A DNA stretch of 64,000 bases from Bacillus horti (GTDB lineage Bacteria; Bacillota; Bacilli; Caldalkalibacillales; JCM-10596): contig NZ_JAUSTY010000004.1 of NCBI RefSeq assembly GCF_030813115.1, forward strand, positions 1-64,000, written 5' to 3'. Position 1 is the stretch's first letter. Each line of letters opens with the position of its first letter. Of this stretch, positions 9,085 to 17,039 are shown piece by piece. The notes below the pieces were generated by a model, which saw only the letters and a program-made list of their open reading frames with translations, was not told the DNA's origin and searched no databases. The translations under genes and the position numbers were made by a program.

Positions 9085-10332
9085 ATGGCAGATGGAAATT
9101 TTGCCGGTGGAGACGGGTCGGTTGAATATCCTTTTCTTATTGAGGATATTTATGATTTAAGTGCGATTAGAAACAATACTTCTGCTCATTACAAGTTAAT
9201 AAAGGATATTGATCAGGAAAAATTCCCTCTGTTTAACAATTTTATTCCGATTCCTACTTTTGATGGAAAATTGGATGGGAACGGGCATTGGATATATAAT
9301 TTTAAAACTACAGGATCTGGTGCTAGAGGAATGATAGTAAGTCTATTAGGAAACTCAATGATTTGTAATATTAATTTTTCAAATGCTCTAAGTAGTAGCA
9401 GTGCCTCAAATTCTAATTTAGCAATTATAGTTGGTGAAGCTTTTGGAAATTCAATATTAAAGAATTGTTATGTATATGGAGTAACTTCTAGTACAAGTAC
9501 TAATAATGTTTCAGCTAGCTCTGGATATGGTCTAATAGCGGGTGTGTTAAGTGAATACAGTTCGATAAAAAACTGTTATGCAATAGGTACAGTAACATAT
9601 AGTAGGAACAATTCGTCGGGTGGGAGGAGAGGAGGCATTTGCGGTAGAGCTCAAAATAATGCAACCATAGAGAATTGTTATTCTAGAGTTATTGTAAATG
9701 GGTCAAATGCTGTTGGATCTGGGTTAGTAGCGGTGGTATCTGACGATGCACAAGTCATTAACTGCTTCTGGGACTCTAGTATAGAGAGTAGAACGGGTAC
9801 ACCTGGAACAGGAGCCAACCAAACAACAGGAACACCATTAATAACAGAACAATTAATGGAATCTATAAATTTTGTGGAGTGGGATGGAGACTACCAAGAG
9901 CCTGTAGGGGACGAACAACCAGTAAAGACTTGGTCTATAGTGAATGGATACTTCCCTAGATTATTCCACCAGATTCGGAACAGAATGATGATGGTTGAAC
10001 CAAGAGATAATACAGAAATCACAGACATTAACTTTGGTTATATTGTAGCAGGTGGCCAATCTGCCATACGAGAAGTGACACTCAGAAGTAAATACTTATT
10101 GGACTTAGAAAAAATAGAGGTTTGGTGGAACAGAAAACCTACAATAAGTCCATACACCAGACTTAGATTAAGTCGTACAATAGAACCTTTTGAGGAATTA
10201 GAGGTCATACAGCTTTCTGAACTGGAGTTGAAATTTATGGAGGAAGTTAAATTCTATGTAAAGGTAAGCACAGATGAAGAGTTGGATGAAGGTGGAGCAT
10301 TCGACCTTAACGTAAGAGTGACACCGAAATAA
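9085..10332 (+). CDS. GLUG-type beta-helix tail protein
   Basis: 415 residues from ATG 9085, chosen over GTG 9078-overlapping starts because AGGAGGTG (9071-9078) is spaced six bases from it. Residues ~5-250 follow the GLUG-repeat pattern: GSVEYPFLIEDIYDLSAI, YKLIKDIDQ, FDGKLDGNGHWIYNF, then repeated 'G.I.NCY..G' units and a closing CFWDSS...TTGTPLITEQL. This is expected to form a beta-helix or roll typical of adhesins. The C-terminal ~100 residues (FGYIVAGGQSAIREV, LSRTIEPFEELEV, VKFYVKV, GGAFDLNV) match the end of the preceding protein. No signal peptide. Structural/adhesive role inferred. Confidence 0.75.
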   Translation: MADGNFAGGDGSVEYPFLIEDIYDLSAIRNNTSAHYKLIKDIDQEKFPLFNNFIPIPTFDGKLDGNGHWIYNFKTTGSGARGMIVSLLGNSMICNINFSNALSSSSASNSNLAIIVGEAFGNSILKNCYVYGVTSSTSTNNVSASSGYGLIAGVLSEYSSIKNCYAIGTVTYSRNNSSGGRRGGICGRAQNNATIENCYSRVIVNGSNAVGSGLVAVVSDDAQVINCFWDSSIESRTGTPGTGANQTTGTPLITEQLMESINFVEWDGDYQEPVGDEQPVKTWSIVNGYFPRLFHQIRNRMMMVEPRDNTEITDINFGYIVAGGQSAIREVTLRSKYLLDLEKIEVWWNRKPTISPYTRLRLSRTIEPFEELEVIQLSELELKFMEEVKFYVKVSTDEELDEGGAFDLNVRVTPK

Positions 10333-10348
10333 TTAGGAGTTGGTGAGC

Positions 10349-12520
10349 ATGTCTAATAATGGTGGTGGGATTATACTGTGGACACAGGGATTTGGCATGT
10401 CTCACAACACCTATATAGATCATATTGGAAAAGAAAACAGCCATTTTACCGCACACCACAATGTGCTTCATATAAATACTTTATCTACATTTAATGTTTA
10501 TCACTCTACTCCTTCTAGTGAAGAAGCAGATTTCAGAGGGAGAATATCCGTACCAGATTACGGAGAATCAGACGTAGAGGGTCTTATTTATGTACGGGGT
10601 GGAGAGCATTTACCTGCCAAAATTAAGGTCATTAGATTCCATACATTTGATGCTTTAATTGAAGTAGCTAATCGAAAGTTCTCGGATCAAGAAGCTACGA
10701 TAAGAGTAAATCCTTACTATGACTTTAGATGTCGCATTAAAGTCTTAAGGTTTTCTGATATCCTTGGAACAATGACTGTCCGTTCCTATGAGGACATGAG
10801 AGGACAAGTCTCTGTTCCACCTGGGAACCAGATGTCTGGATTTGTGGATTTAGTTCCGATACCAAGGATGAATCTAGAATTAGAGCCTATTAAGGATGCT
10901 TTTTTTAGAAACGGTGTCAGAAGTCTAAACTATGGAACAGAAAGCACAATGGTTACAGGTAGCATAAGTGACAGTCCATATACATTTGACCGACATGAAG
11001 TTTTCAGATCAATCCTACAATTTAACCTTGAGAGATTACCGGAGACAGCCATAGTGGAAAAGGCTATACTCCGCCTAACTCCGTCCTCTGCCCTCTCTAA
11101 TCAACAGTTAGAGGTGACAGATTCCCTAGGAGATTGGCAAGAGACTATAGTCGCTTGGATTAATCAGCCAGCTATGGGCTCTTACAGCAAAGTAGTGCAA
11201 ACGAATCAAGGGCAGCTTTCAAGCATCGAGATCAATATCTTAGAGCTTGTAAAAGATTGGGTTGAAAATGGTAAAGAAAATAGTGGCCTTTTTCTAAAAG
11301 CTTTAGATGAAACACAGCTTGGGTTAGCAGCTTTTTTTACCAGAGAAGCTCCAATCTCATCAAACAGGCCGAAACTAGAGATTGTTTACTATGATCCTGC
11401 TATGGTAATTAGTCCAGGAGCAGCAGATCTTAGAAGCAGGATTTCAATTAATGCCCATCGCTCAGAGGACCTGAAATCAAGTTTAGAAATTATAAGCCGT
11501 TTGGGTGAGCAATTTCTCCCTGCCACAATGTATGTTAGTAATCCTAATTTCCGTGAAGGCAGGATAACGATTAATAGAAGAAAGCTTCATGCTATTCTTT
11601 ATGCTAGACAATTTGCAGACAAAGGGATATATGGACGTATCATAGTAAAGTCAGCACGATTAGCAGAAGAATTAAATGCAGCAATTACTATAAACAAACG
11701 TTTTATAGTGGGTAGAATCCACATTAGGCACTATGGTCATCATCATCAAGATTCTACTATTAGAATTTCAAATAATAAAGAGCATGATGAGATCTTTAAG
11801 GTAACAATAAACCAGCTTCTAGTAAGAGGGATTCTTACTGTTAAAGAAAGAAGCTTATTAGACTCGAGTATCATTATTCCAAATGATAGGGAAGAGCTAA
11901 CTGATTTCAAGGTCACCGTAATAAGGAAACACTTAGTTTCTTGGATAACAATTAAAGCTAATGATAGTTTGGAAAGTTCGATTATCATACCGAACGAGAT
12001 GGATGATACCTTACCTGGTCAGGTAATAGTGAATAATGATATTCTTAAGAGTAGGATTAAGGTTTTACGTTTTGAGGATTTAACTTCTAGAGTAATAGTA
12101 GGTCAATACTACGATCAATCATTTAACTCAAGGATATCTGTTCACAGAAAGATATTAGTAAGTAGGATATCTATCACTAAGCATGACTATATAGAAGGGC
12201 AAATGATTGTCAGTAGGACTGAGGAAGATCAATTACCAGCTCTTATCTTTATCAGAGGTAGAAGTGAATTTACAGGTAAAATAGATGTTGAGCCAGCTGA
12301 TTACTTACAAGCCGTAATTCGCACAATTTCTCCATATCTGCCCTCTAGAATAGCGATACCTGGCAGAGATGCTCTTAATATAAACTCAAATATTACAGTA
12401 AATGTAAAGATGATTAATGAGTTGGATACCAACCTCATAGTTAAGAATCCAAGAGATTTATATTGTATGATTGAAATAATAGGCAGAGAAAGGCAATCAG
12501 CCTACGCCTTTATCATGTAA
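10349..12520 (+). CDS. DNRLRE-domain fibre protein with many short beta-strand repeats
   Basis: 723 residues from ATG 10349 (TAGGAGT upstream), chosen over TTG 10340, which overlaps the ribosome site. After a His-rich N-terminus, residues ~60-165 and ~350-720 are chains of short units centred on (S/G/A)-x-(I/V)-x-(I/V), such as GRISV, AKIKV, SSIII, SRISI and GKIDV, spaced roughly 13-18 residues apart. Between them (~180-345) lies a DNRLRE domain: KDAFFRNGVRSLNYGTES, RSILQFNLERLP, WQETIVAWINQPAM, VKDWVENGKENSGLFLKA. The architecture suggests an elongated fibre carrying one globular domain. It ends the tail run and is followed by a terminator. Confidence 0.75.
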   Translation: MSNNGGGIILWTQGFGMSHNTYIDHIGKENSHFTAHHNVLHINTLSTFNVYHSTPSSEEADFRGRISVPDYGESDVEGLIYVRGGEHLPAKIKVIRFHTFDALIEVANRKFSDQEATIRVNPYYDFRCRIKVLRFSDILGTMTVRSYEDMRGQVSVPPGNQMSGFVDLVPIPRMNLELEPIKDAFFRNGVRSLNYGTESTMVTGSISDSPYTFDRHEVFRSILQFNLERLPETAIVEKAILRLTPSSALSNQQLEVTDSLGDWQETIVAWINQPAMGSYSKVVQTNQGQLSSIEINILELVKDWVENGKENSGLFLKALDETQLGLAAFFTREAPISSNRPKLEIVYYDPAMVISPGAADLRSRISINAHRSEDLKSSLEIISRLGEQFLPATMYVSNPNFREGRITINRRKLHAILYARQFADKGIYGRIIVKSARLAEELNAAITINKRFIVGRIHIRHYGHHHQDSTIRISNNKEHDEIFKVTINQLLVRGILTVKERSLLDSSIIIPNDREELTDFKVTVIRKHLVSWITIKANDSLESSIIIPNEMDDTLPGQVIVNNDILKSRIKVLRFEDLTSRVIVGQYYDQSFNSRISVHRKILVSRISITKHDYIEGQMIVSRTEEDQLPALIFIRGRSEFTGKIDVEPADYLQAVIRTISPYLPSRIAIPGRDALNINSNITVNVKMINELDTNLIVKNPRDLYCMIEIIGRERQSAYAFIM

Positions 12521-12537
12521 TAGCCATTTGAAAAGAC

Positions 12538-12570
12538 TAGCCTCTTACGTAACGGAGGCTATTTTTTTAT
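12538..12570 (+). terminator. Intrinsic terminator ending the tail cluster
   Basis: Stem TAGCCTC (12538-12544) pairs with GAGGCTA (12555-12561) and is followed by seven T residues (12562-12568). It separates the structural genes from the lysis cassette, which would then need its own promoter in the AT-rich stretch 12570-12690. Confidence 0.85.
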
Positions 12571-12690
12571 GCTTTTTCCTTATAATGTCTTTGAGAAATA
12601 AGTGTAGGTAAAAGCTTTGGACAAATCATTTATCCAAATTTTATCTATTATTTTTTTTATACAACTAGAACATTTTACTAGAAAAAGAAG

Positions 12691-13035
12691 GTGGGTATCA
12701 TACTAGCAGAAAATATTGTAACCTCCTTAGTAAGCTTAGCAGGCATGTTTATAACAGGACTCTTTGGCTATTTGGTTGCAAAGGGAAAAGCAAGAAAGGA
12801 ATTTATTATTAGTGACAGAAAGCTTTTGTCTGTAGATGAAAAGCAATTTAGAGCAGCCTTAATGGAGGAGCTTCATAGAAACAGAAAAGAGATTACAAGC
12901 TTACGTAAAGAGGTAGAAAACCTTCGGCGTATGAACATTAACCTAGAGCTTGAGAATAAACAACTGCAGGCTAAAATCGATGGACTTAGAGTTGAGCTAA
13001 AGCGTTGGGAGGCTAATGACAAAAAGAGAATGTAG
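12691..13035 (+). CDS. Small membrane-anchored coiled-coil protein (possible lysis-cassette member)
   Basis: 114 residues. One hydrophobic helix (~residues 9-27, SLVSLAGMFITGLFGYLVA) is followed by a basic stop-transfer segment and a long, highly charged helical region (~55-110) with clear heptads (ELHRNRKEITSLRKEVENL). The only standard start in frame is GTG 12691, but AGAAGG abuts it, so the true start may be a non-standard codon slightly downstream. It sits 31 bp before the amidase. PBSX XhlA is also a small TM plus coiled-coil lysis protein, though with the reverse topology. Function is inferred only from position. Confidence 0.55.
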   Translation: MGIILAENIVTSLVSLAGMFITGLFGYLVAKGKARKEFIISDRKLLSVDEKQFRAALMEELHRNRKEITSLRKEVENLRRMNINLELENKQLQAKIDGLRVELKRWEANDKKRM

Positions 13036-13066
13036 CCTTTTTTACTTAAGCTAGAAAGGATTGTAT

Positions 13067-13771
13067 ATGCAAATAGTAGACATTCGTAAGGACATGCCTA
13101 GACATCCAAATGTAGGACTATCTTATAGGAAAGAAACTGATATTCGATCATTGGCCATTCATCACTCTTTGACAACATCAGGATCTCCTCAGGCATTTGC
13201 TAATTATCATATTCATACTAATGGCTGGTCTATTATGGGTTACACCTATGTCATCATGAGAGACGGTACGATTTATTGGTGTGCAGATCATACGATCGTT
13301 ACTCCACATGTGGGAAACTCTAATAGACATGCGTTAGGTATAAACCTAGTTGGTGATTTTAGGAGAGGAAAGCAGCAACCTACCGTTGAACAAAGGGCAT
13401 CACTTTCTTGGTTAATCGCTTTCCTTAAAAGTACATTACCTAATCCAAACTTTGATATTTTAGGTCATCAGGAATACCCTGGATACTCACGTAAGGATTG
13501 CCCCACTAATTATCAAGATGTTAGGGCATTTATGGATAAGATTCGATTAGATAGTAATCAATTTATGAAACTGAAGGAGGCTGGAAAAATGCTTAAGTTA
13601 GACAAGCCCTGGATGTATGAGACTCTTGCTCAGAATCTTAAAGGGCTATATAACGCTAAAATACTGAATAGCTTGGAATGGTATGAGAAGGCTAAGAAAC
13701 AGAAAATCACTGTAGATGAGCTGGCTTGGGTTAACAATGTATGCTTAACAAGACATATTACAAATAAATAG
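13067..13771 (+). CDS. N-acetylmuramoyl-L-alanine amidase, PGRP/type 2 (endolysin)
   Basis: 234 residues from ATG 13067 (AGAAAGGA six bases upstream; TTG 13061 is too close). The N-terminal domain (~1-165) is Amidase_2/PGRP: zinc ligands are expected among H32-H33 (AIHHSLTTSG), H134 (GHQEYPG) and C145 (KDCP). The companion motifs YTYVIMRDGTIYW and HALGINLVGDF are also present. Such enzymes cut the MurNAc-L-Ala bond of peptidoglycan. The ~65-residue C-terminus (PWMYETLAQNLKGLYNAKIL...ELAWVNNV) resembles the wall-binding or structural tails of other Bacillales phage lysins. No signal peptide is present, as for a holin-dependent endolysin. A holin-like gene follows. Confidence 0.9.
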   Translation: MQIVDIRKDMPRHPNVGLSYRKETDIRSLAIHHSLTTSGSPQAFANYHIHTNGWSIMGYTYVIMRDGTIYWCADHTIVTPHVGNSNRHALGINLVGDFRRGKQQPTVEQRASLSWLIAFLKSTLPNPNFDILGHQEYPGYSRKDCPTNYQDVRAFMDKIRLDSNQFMKLKEAGKMLKLDKPWMYETLAQNLKGLYNAKILNSLEWYEKAKKQKITVDELAWVNNVCLTRHITNK

Positions 13772-13797
13772 GAACATACTATGGGAGGTATTCCAAA

Positions 13798-14034
13798 ATG
13801 AAAATGGAAGGGATATTTATAAAACTATCAAGCAGAAAGTTTTGGAGTCTTCTGGCAGGATGGTTGACTAGTTTATTAATATTATTCAACTTTGATGAAA
13901 ATACAACGGCTCAAATTGTAGCAGTAGTTGGGGCATTTGGATCAATAGTTGTTTATATCTTTGCAGAAGCGTATGTGGATAGTAAGTCAGTCCAGTCAGT
14001 CAAAAATAGCAAACGTTACACAGATGATATCTAG
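13798..14034 (+). CDS. Small phage-type membrane protein, probable holin
   Basis: 78 residues; ATG after GGGAGG. It has two hydrophobic helices (~residues 15-31 and ~38-57) separated by a short acidic/polar turn (NFDENTTAQI), and a charged C-terminal tail. This matches small holins of the 'SRKFW...LNAGEAYVDAK' type next to phage lysins. With the amidase 26 bp upstream it would complete a lysis cassette. The call rests on size, topology and neighbourhood; no residue is diagnostic. Confidence 0.7.
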   Translation: MKMEGIFIKLSSRKFWSLLAGWLTSLLILFNFDENTTAQIVAVVGAFGSIVVYIFAEAYVDSKSVQSVKNSKRYTDDI

Positions 14035-14082
14035 AAAATTTATTTGGATAAAAACTACGTTATAATAGTTATAGAGTAAACG

Positions 14083-14121
14083 AAAAGAGGTCATTCTACA
14101 GGATAGAATAGACCTCTTTTA
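14083..14121. terminator. Bidirectional terminator between convergent operons
   Basis: AAAAGAGGTC (14083-14092) pairs with GACCTCTTTT (14111-14120), with the inner arms ATTCTA/TAGAAT extending the stem. The A/T flanks suit termination on both strands. It lies between the plus-strand lysis genes and the minus-strand sigma operon. Confidence 0.85.
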
Positions 14122-14219
14122 ATATCTTTCATTTACCCACAGGTAGTTAAGAAATTGCTTCACTAAGCAAGGAATCATAATAATGAGCAAATAGATTATA
14201 ATATAAATTAGGAAGAATC

Positions 14220-15152
14220 TTAATTGGTTTTTTCTAATAATTGAATGGCTCTTTGACGAATGTAATATAAGATTCTTGCTGAGTATTTATTTATATCATA
14301 ACCACATACATCAAGAAGTTCCTTAATCTCGTCTATCTTCAAAGTAGTGCCTGTTTCCTCCATTTCTTCGAAGATAAGCTTGACCTCTGGATCATATTTA
14401 GAGTTCCTTTTATCTGTCATAACCATTTTATTTTTTATCTTTTCTAAGGCTCTACTAATCGTCATAGGATAGACCCCAAGTGTAGTGGCGATTTGAGAAT
14501 TATTTAATCCATTCATAATTAATTCAGTAATCTTTTGTTCGAAAGCAGTTAGGTTTGCTTTATCCATTAAGCTCTGGACATATACTTTATTAATGACGTC
14601 TTTTTCAAAGCTATAAGACGAATTTATTAAGTCAAAATCATTTGAAGATTCAAAATATTTAAGGTCCGAAGCGAAGCGGAGAACCTCCTCAATCCGTTCT
14701 AACGGAACTTGTAACAGGCCAGACATTTCTTGTTGTGAAGGAAAATAGCCTAATGAATTTTCGATTTCCTCCATTTGTTTAATCAAGTCAACTGCACTAC
14801 GGCTTAATCTCACTAACTTTGAATCTGAGTATAATAGCTGATTCACTTCCCAAATGATAGGCCTAAAGGCATAGGTTGAGAATTTTATTCCTTTATCAAA
14901 ATCAAATTCTCTAAGAGCTGTTATCATGCCAATATAAGCATGTTGAAGTAATTCCTCCTCAGATACATTAAATCTGTCTTTTAAGAGCTCAATATTACCT
15001 TTATATTGGGATAAGATCAGAAAGATAAATTCTTTGTTTTTCTTTAAAAACTCCGAAAGAAGATCATTATCCTCTTTACAGGCACGTAATAGTTCGTTGT
15101 TGTGGAGGTCAGGAACACCCTGCTTTGCTAAATTCCTGTACAAGTCGCTCAA
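14220..15152 (-). CDS. Sigma-70-family RNA polymerase sigma factor (phage- or sporulation-like)
   Basis: 310 residues with a TTG start whose first bases overlap the upstream stop (TTGA). Region 2 is clear at ~65-110: EELLQHAYIGMITALREFDF, then KGIKFSTYAFRPIIWEVNQ. Region 3 follows (~118-165, LVRLSRSAVDLIKQM, SQQEMSGLLQVPLERIEEVL). Region 4 HTH is at ~195-240 (LTAFEQKITELIMNGLNNSQIATTLGVYPMTISRALEKI). About 65 extra C-terminal residues have no recognised domain. It is closest in style to the sigma-B/F/G group. It converges on the tail/lysis genes, and PBSX-like elements use the sigma-like protein Xpf for late transcription, so a late-gene role is inferred. Confidence 0.85.
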   Translation of the reverse strand: MSDLYRNLAKQGVPDLHNNELLRACKEDNDLLSEFLKKNKEFIFLILSQYKGNIELLKDRFNVSEEELLQHAYIGMITALREFDFDKGIKFSTYAFRPIIWEVNQLLYSDSKLVRLSRSAVDLIKQMEEIENSLGYFPSQQEMSGLLQVPLERIEEVLRFASDLKYFESSNDFDLINSSYSFEKDVINKVYVQSLMDKANLTAFEQKITELIMNGLNNSQIATTLGVYPMTISRALEKIKNKMVMTDKRNSKYDPEVKLIFEEMEETGTTLKIDEIKELLDVCGYDINKYSARILYYIRQRAIQLLEKTN

Positions 15153-15556
15153 ATTCGTTTACCTGTCGAATCTTTTAATAAAGACTCAATTAAGTGTTGA
15201 TAGTTAGTCTCTACTGAACGCAATAAGGCTTCAGAAATAGGATGATCTTCAAGATTTTTAATAAATCGTTCTGTTAATGATTGATTGTTGTACAGGTTCA
15301 GCAGAGTCTCAATATCCTCCATTTTTTTCTCAAAAGCTGCTAATGTTTCATCCTGCCATTTGATGATACTAACTAGTTTATTTTGACACTTTTCTATTTC
15401 TTGCTTTGCTACTTCTTTTACTAGCTGCATTTCTATTTGAGTCTCTGTCATTAGATTTATTAAATCTATATCAACGGAACGATTTACTGTCCTTGAAGCA
15501 GCTTTTTCTCTACCTTTCTGCTTACTGTCAATATCCCCACGTAGATTACCGCTCAA
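15149..15556 (-). CDS. Hypothetical coiled-coil protein translationally coupled to the sigma factor
   Basis: About 135 residues from TTG 15556, which has AGGAGG seven bases upstream. An ATG at 15577 would add seven residues but has only a weak site. The protein is helical and charged, with heptad-like stretches (~40-90, VKEVAKQEIEKCQNKLVSII, FEKKMEDIETLLNLY). No signal, membrane segment or known domain is seen. Its stop overlaps the start of the sigma gene by four bases, so coordinated synthesis is likely. A partner or anti-sigma role is possible but there is no direct evidence for it. Confidence 0.55.
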   Translation of the reverse strand: MSGNLRGDIDSKQKGREKAASRTVNRSVDIDLINLMTETQIEMQLVKEVAKQEIEKCQNKLVSIIKWQDETLAAFEKKMEDIETLLNLYNNQSLTERFIKNLEDHPISEALLRSVETNYQHLIESLLKDSTGKRI

Positions 15557-15715
15557 AAGTGATTCCTCCTCATTCATTCTTCTCTATACAAATCGAACTG
15601 GTGTGCCCAAGAGTTGCAGATATTCATAAAAGTTTTTTAATTTCAACGTTACTCCTGAGAGTGATTGATTTATTGGTTTGTTGCTTATGTCTCATTCATT
15701 GCACGAGGATTTCAA

Positions 15716-16294
15716 TCATGGTAGTTCTCCATAACTTACTATAGTGATATCTATGGTTTGCCGCCCTAATTTAATGGCCTCTTGTTTGCTCTGGACAAGG
15801 AGATCAATACGGTTTCCTTTGATAGCACCACCAGTATCCAAAGCTATAGCTTGTCTAGTCGAGCCCTCAAGTTCAAACTCTATAATGGAATAAGGTGGGA
15901 TCACATTTGGGTCAGTAGCCACAATATTCAGTTCTTCATAATAAATCGTTTCACGGACGTCATACTCTCCCCATCTAGTAAATCCCGTACAGCCCTTACA
16001 TTTAGAGGTATAAAAACTAAATTCCATTGATAATACTTCTTCCCTAGCTTCTCTTTCAATGTGACCCTCAAATTGTTCATTTTTTTGAAGTAATTGTATT
16101 TCTCCTTTTATATCTTTTGTATTTACGAAGTTCTCAGATAGTTGTTCGACATAGCTACGAGTTTGTTCGTCATTGATTTGGGAAGGATAATGAACCATGT
16201 CTTTAGCGAAGTTTACAGGAATATTTGCATAGAACGGTAGCAAGCAAGAGAATGTAAACCAGGAAAAAGCAAAGAAGTAGTGTAATTCTTTCAG
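15716..16294 (-). CDS. 3D-domain protein (stationary-phase/cell-wall type), probable CTG start
   Basis: The 3D domain occupies the C-terminal ~100 residues: MEFSFYTSKCKGCTGFTRWG, NIVATDPNVIPPYSIIEFEL, and the signature ALDTGGAIKGNRIDLLVQSK, with aspartates expected in the active site of MltA/YuiC-like folds. The frame continues upstream of TTG 16243 to a CTG at 16294 that has GGGAG eight bases upstream. This adds a hydrophobic segment (HYFFAFSWFTFSCLLPFYA) that would serve as a signal peptide or anchor. Family members (YocH, YabE C-terminus, YuiC) act on peptidoglycan. Cysteines at KCKGC are also typical. The gap to the next gene downstream is 159 bp. Confidence 0.75.
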   Translation of the reverse strand: MKELHYFFAFSWFTFSCLLPFYANIPVNFAKDMVHYPSQINDEQTRSYVEQLSENFVNTKDIKGEIQLLQKNEQFEGHIEREAREEVLSMEFSFYTSKCKGCTGFTRWGEYDVRETIYYEELNIVATDPNVIPPYSIIEFELEGSTRQAIALDTGGAIKGNRIDLLVQSKQEAIKLGRQTIDITIVSYGELP

Positions 16295-16430
16295 TGTAAG
16301 TTACTCCCTTCGTTATATAAGCTAACTTAGATCATTTTTTACTCAGTGCCTCCTTCTTTGAGTTAGTATAGGTATCGTTATTTAATGTAGGTCAGTTGCA
16401 GAGAGCTAGATTTAACGAGTAACTGTTCAT

Positions 16431-16458
16431 AAAAAAGACCAAGAGCGAAAGCCCTTGG
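16431..16458 (-). terminator. Terminator after the 84-residue minus-strand gene
   Basis: CCAAGAGC (16439-16446), GAAA loop, GCCCTTGG (16451-16458) with one mismatch. On the minus strand it is followed by a run of T (complement of AAAAAAG at 16431-16437). It begins directly at the stop codon of the gene. Confidence 0.75.
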
Positions 16459-16713
16459 CTAAATGGAAAGATCAATACATTCAAGACAACGATTAAGAGA
16501 CAAAATATAATCATCAAACGATATATCTTTAAAACTAAACTCACTGTTCAGCAGTTCTCTGTATGCCGATTTAGTCCTAACTAAATCTTTTTCTAGGATA
16601 CATTTGACTGAGAGCTCGCATTCTGAGTTCATTATATCTAATTCCATTTGTTCAATAGCACTTTCTATGCTTAAAACCTCTTGATATAGATCATTTAGTT
16701 TTACGTTCCCCAT
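16459..16713 (-). CDS. Hypothetical small helical protein
   Basis: 84 residues; ATG preceded by AAAGGAGA. The sequence is almost wholly helical and acidic (LYQEVLSIESAIEQMELDI, ECELSVKCILEKDLVRTKSA) with three cysteines. No known family is recognised. It is followed directly by a terminator and lies 38 bp downstream of another small helical protein gene, so the pair is probably co-transcribed. Its place between the 3D-domain gene and the sporulation trio does not show whether it belongs to the prophage or the host. Confidence 0.55.
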   Translation of the reverse strand: MGNVKLNDLYQEVLSIESAIEQMELDIMNSECELSVKCILEKDLVRTKSAYRELLNSEFSFKDISFDDYILSLNRCLECIDLSI

Positions 16714-16751
16714 GGTACATCTCCTTTAAGGTTAGCGTGAAGCTCTAAATC

Positions 16752-17039
16752 CTATGATTGATTTATAGTAGGATAACCCAATATTTCTTGCTTACCGGTG
16801 TATTGCCTGATACAGCTACCAGTACATACTTTCTTTTTCTCTAATAATTTTTGTAAATTCAAATCAGATTCTAGCTCAGATTTAAGTAGGTCTTCTCTAA
16901 TTCCCTCTATTTCAGCAACAATTTGTCTTATAGTATCTACTGAGTAAGGAGTAGAATGCCTCATTTTTTTTCTAAGCTGAGTAATGATTGAATCTATTTT
17001 TTTTAAGTGCATAACAGTTGTTTCTAAATCTTTAGCCAT
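16752..17039 (-). CDS. Hypothetical small coiled-coil protein with CTGSC motif
   Basis: 95 residues; ATG with AAGGAGG. Residues 1-70 are heptad-rich helix (METTVMHLKKIDSIITQL-like pattern, then IRQIVAEIEGIREDLL). The C-terminus carries KVCTGSCIRQYTG, two cysteines four apart, followed by a short polar tail. No family is recognised. It is the first gene of the minus-strand run and marks the probable right limit of the prophage-like region. Confidence 0.55.
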   Translation of the reverse strand: MAKDLETTVMHLKKIDSIITQLRKKMRHSTPYSVDTIRQIVAEIEGIREDLLKSELESDLNLQKLLEKKKVCTGSCIRQYTGKQEILGYPTINQS

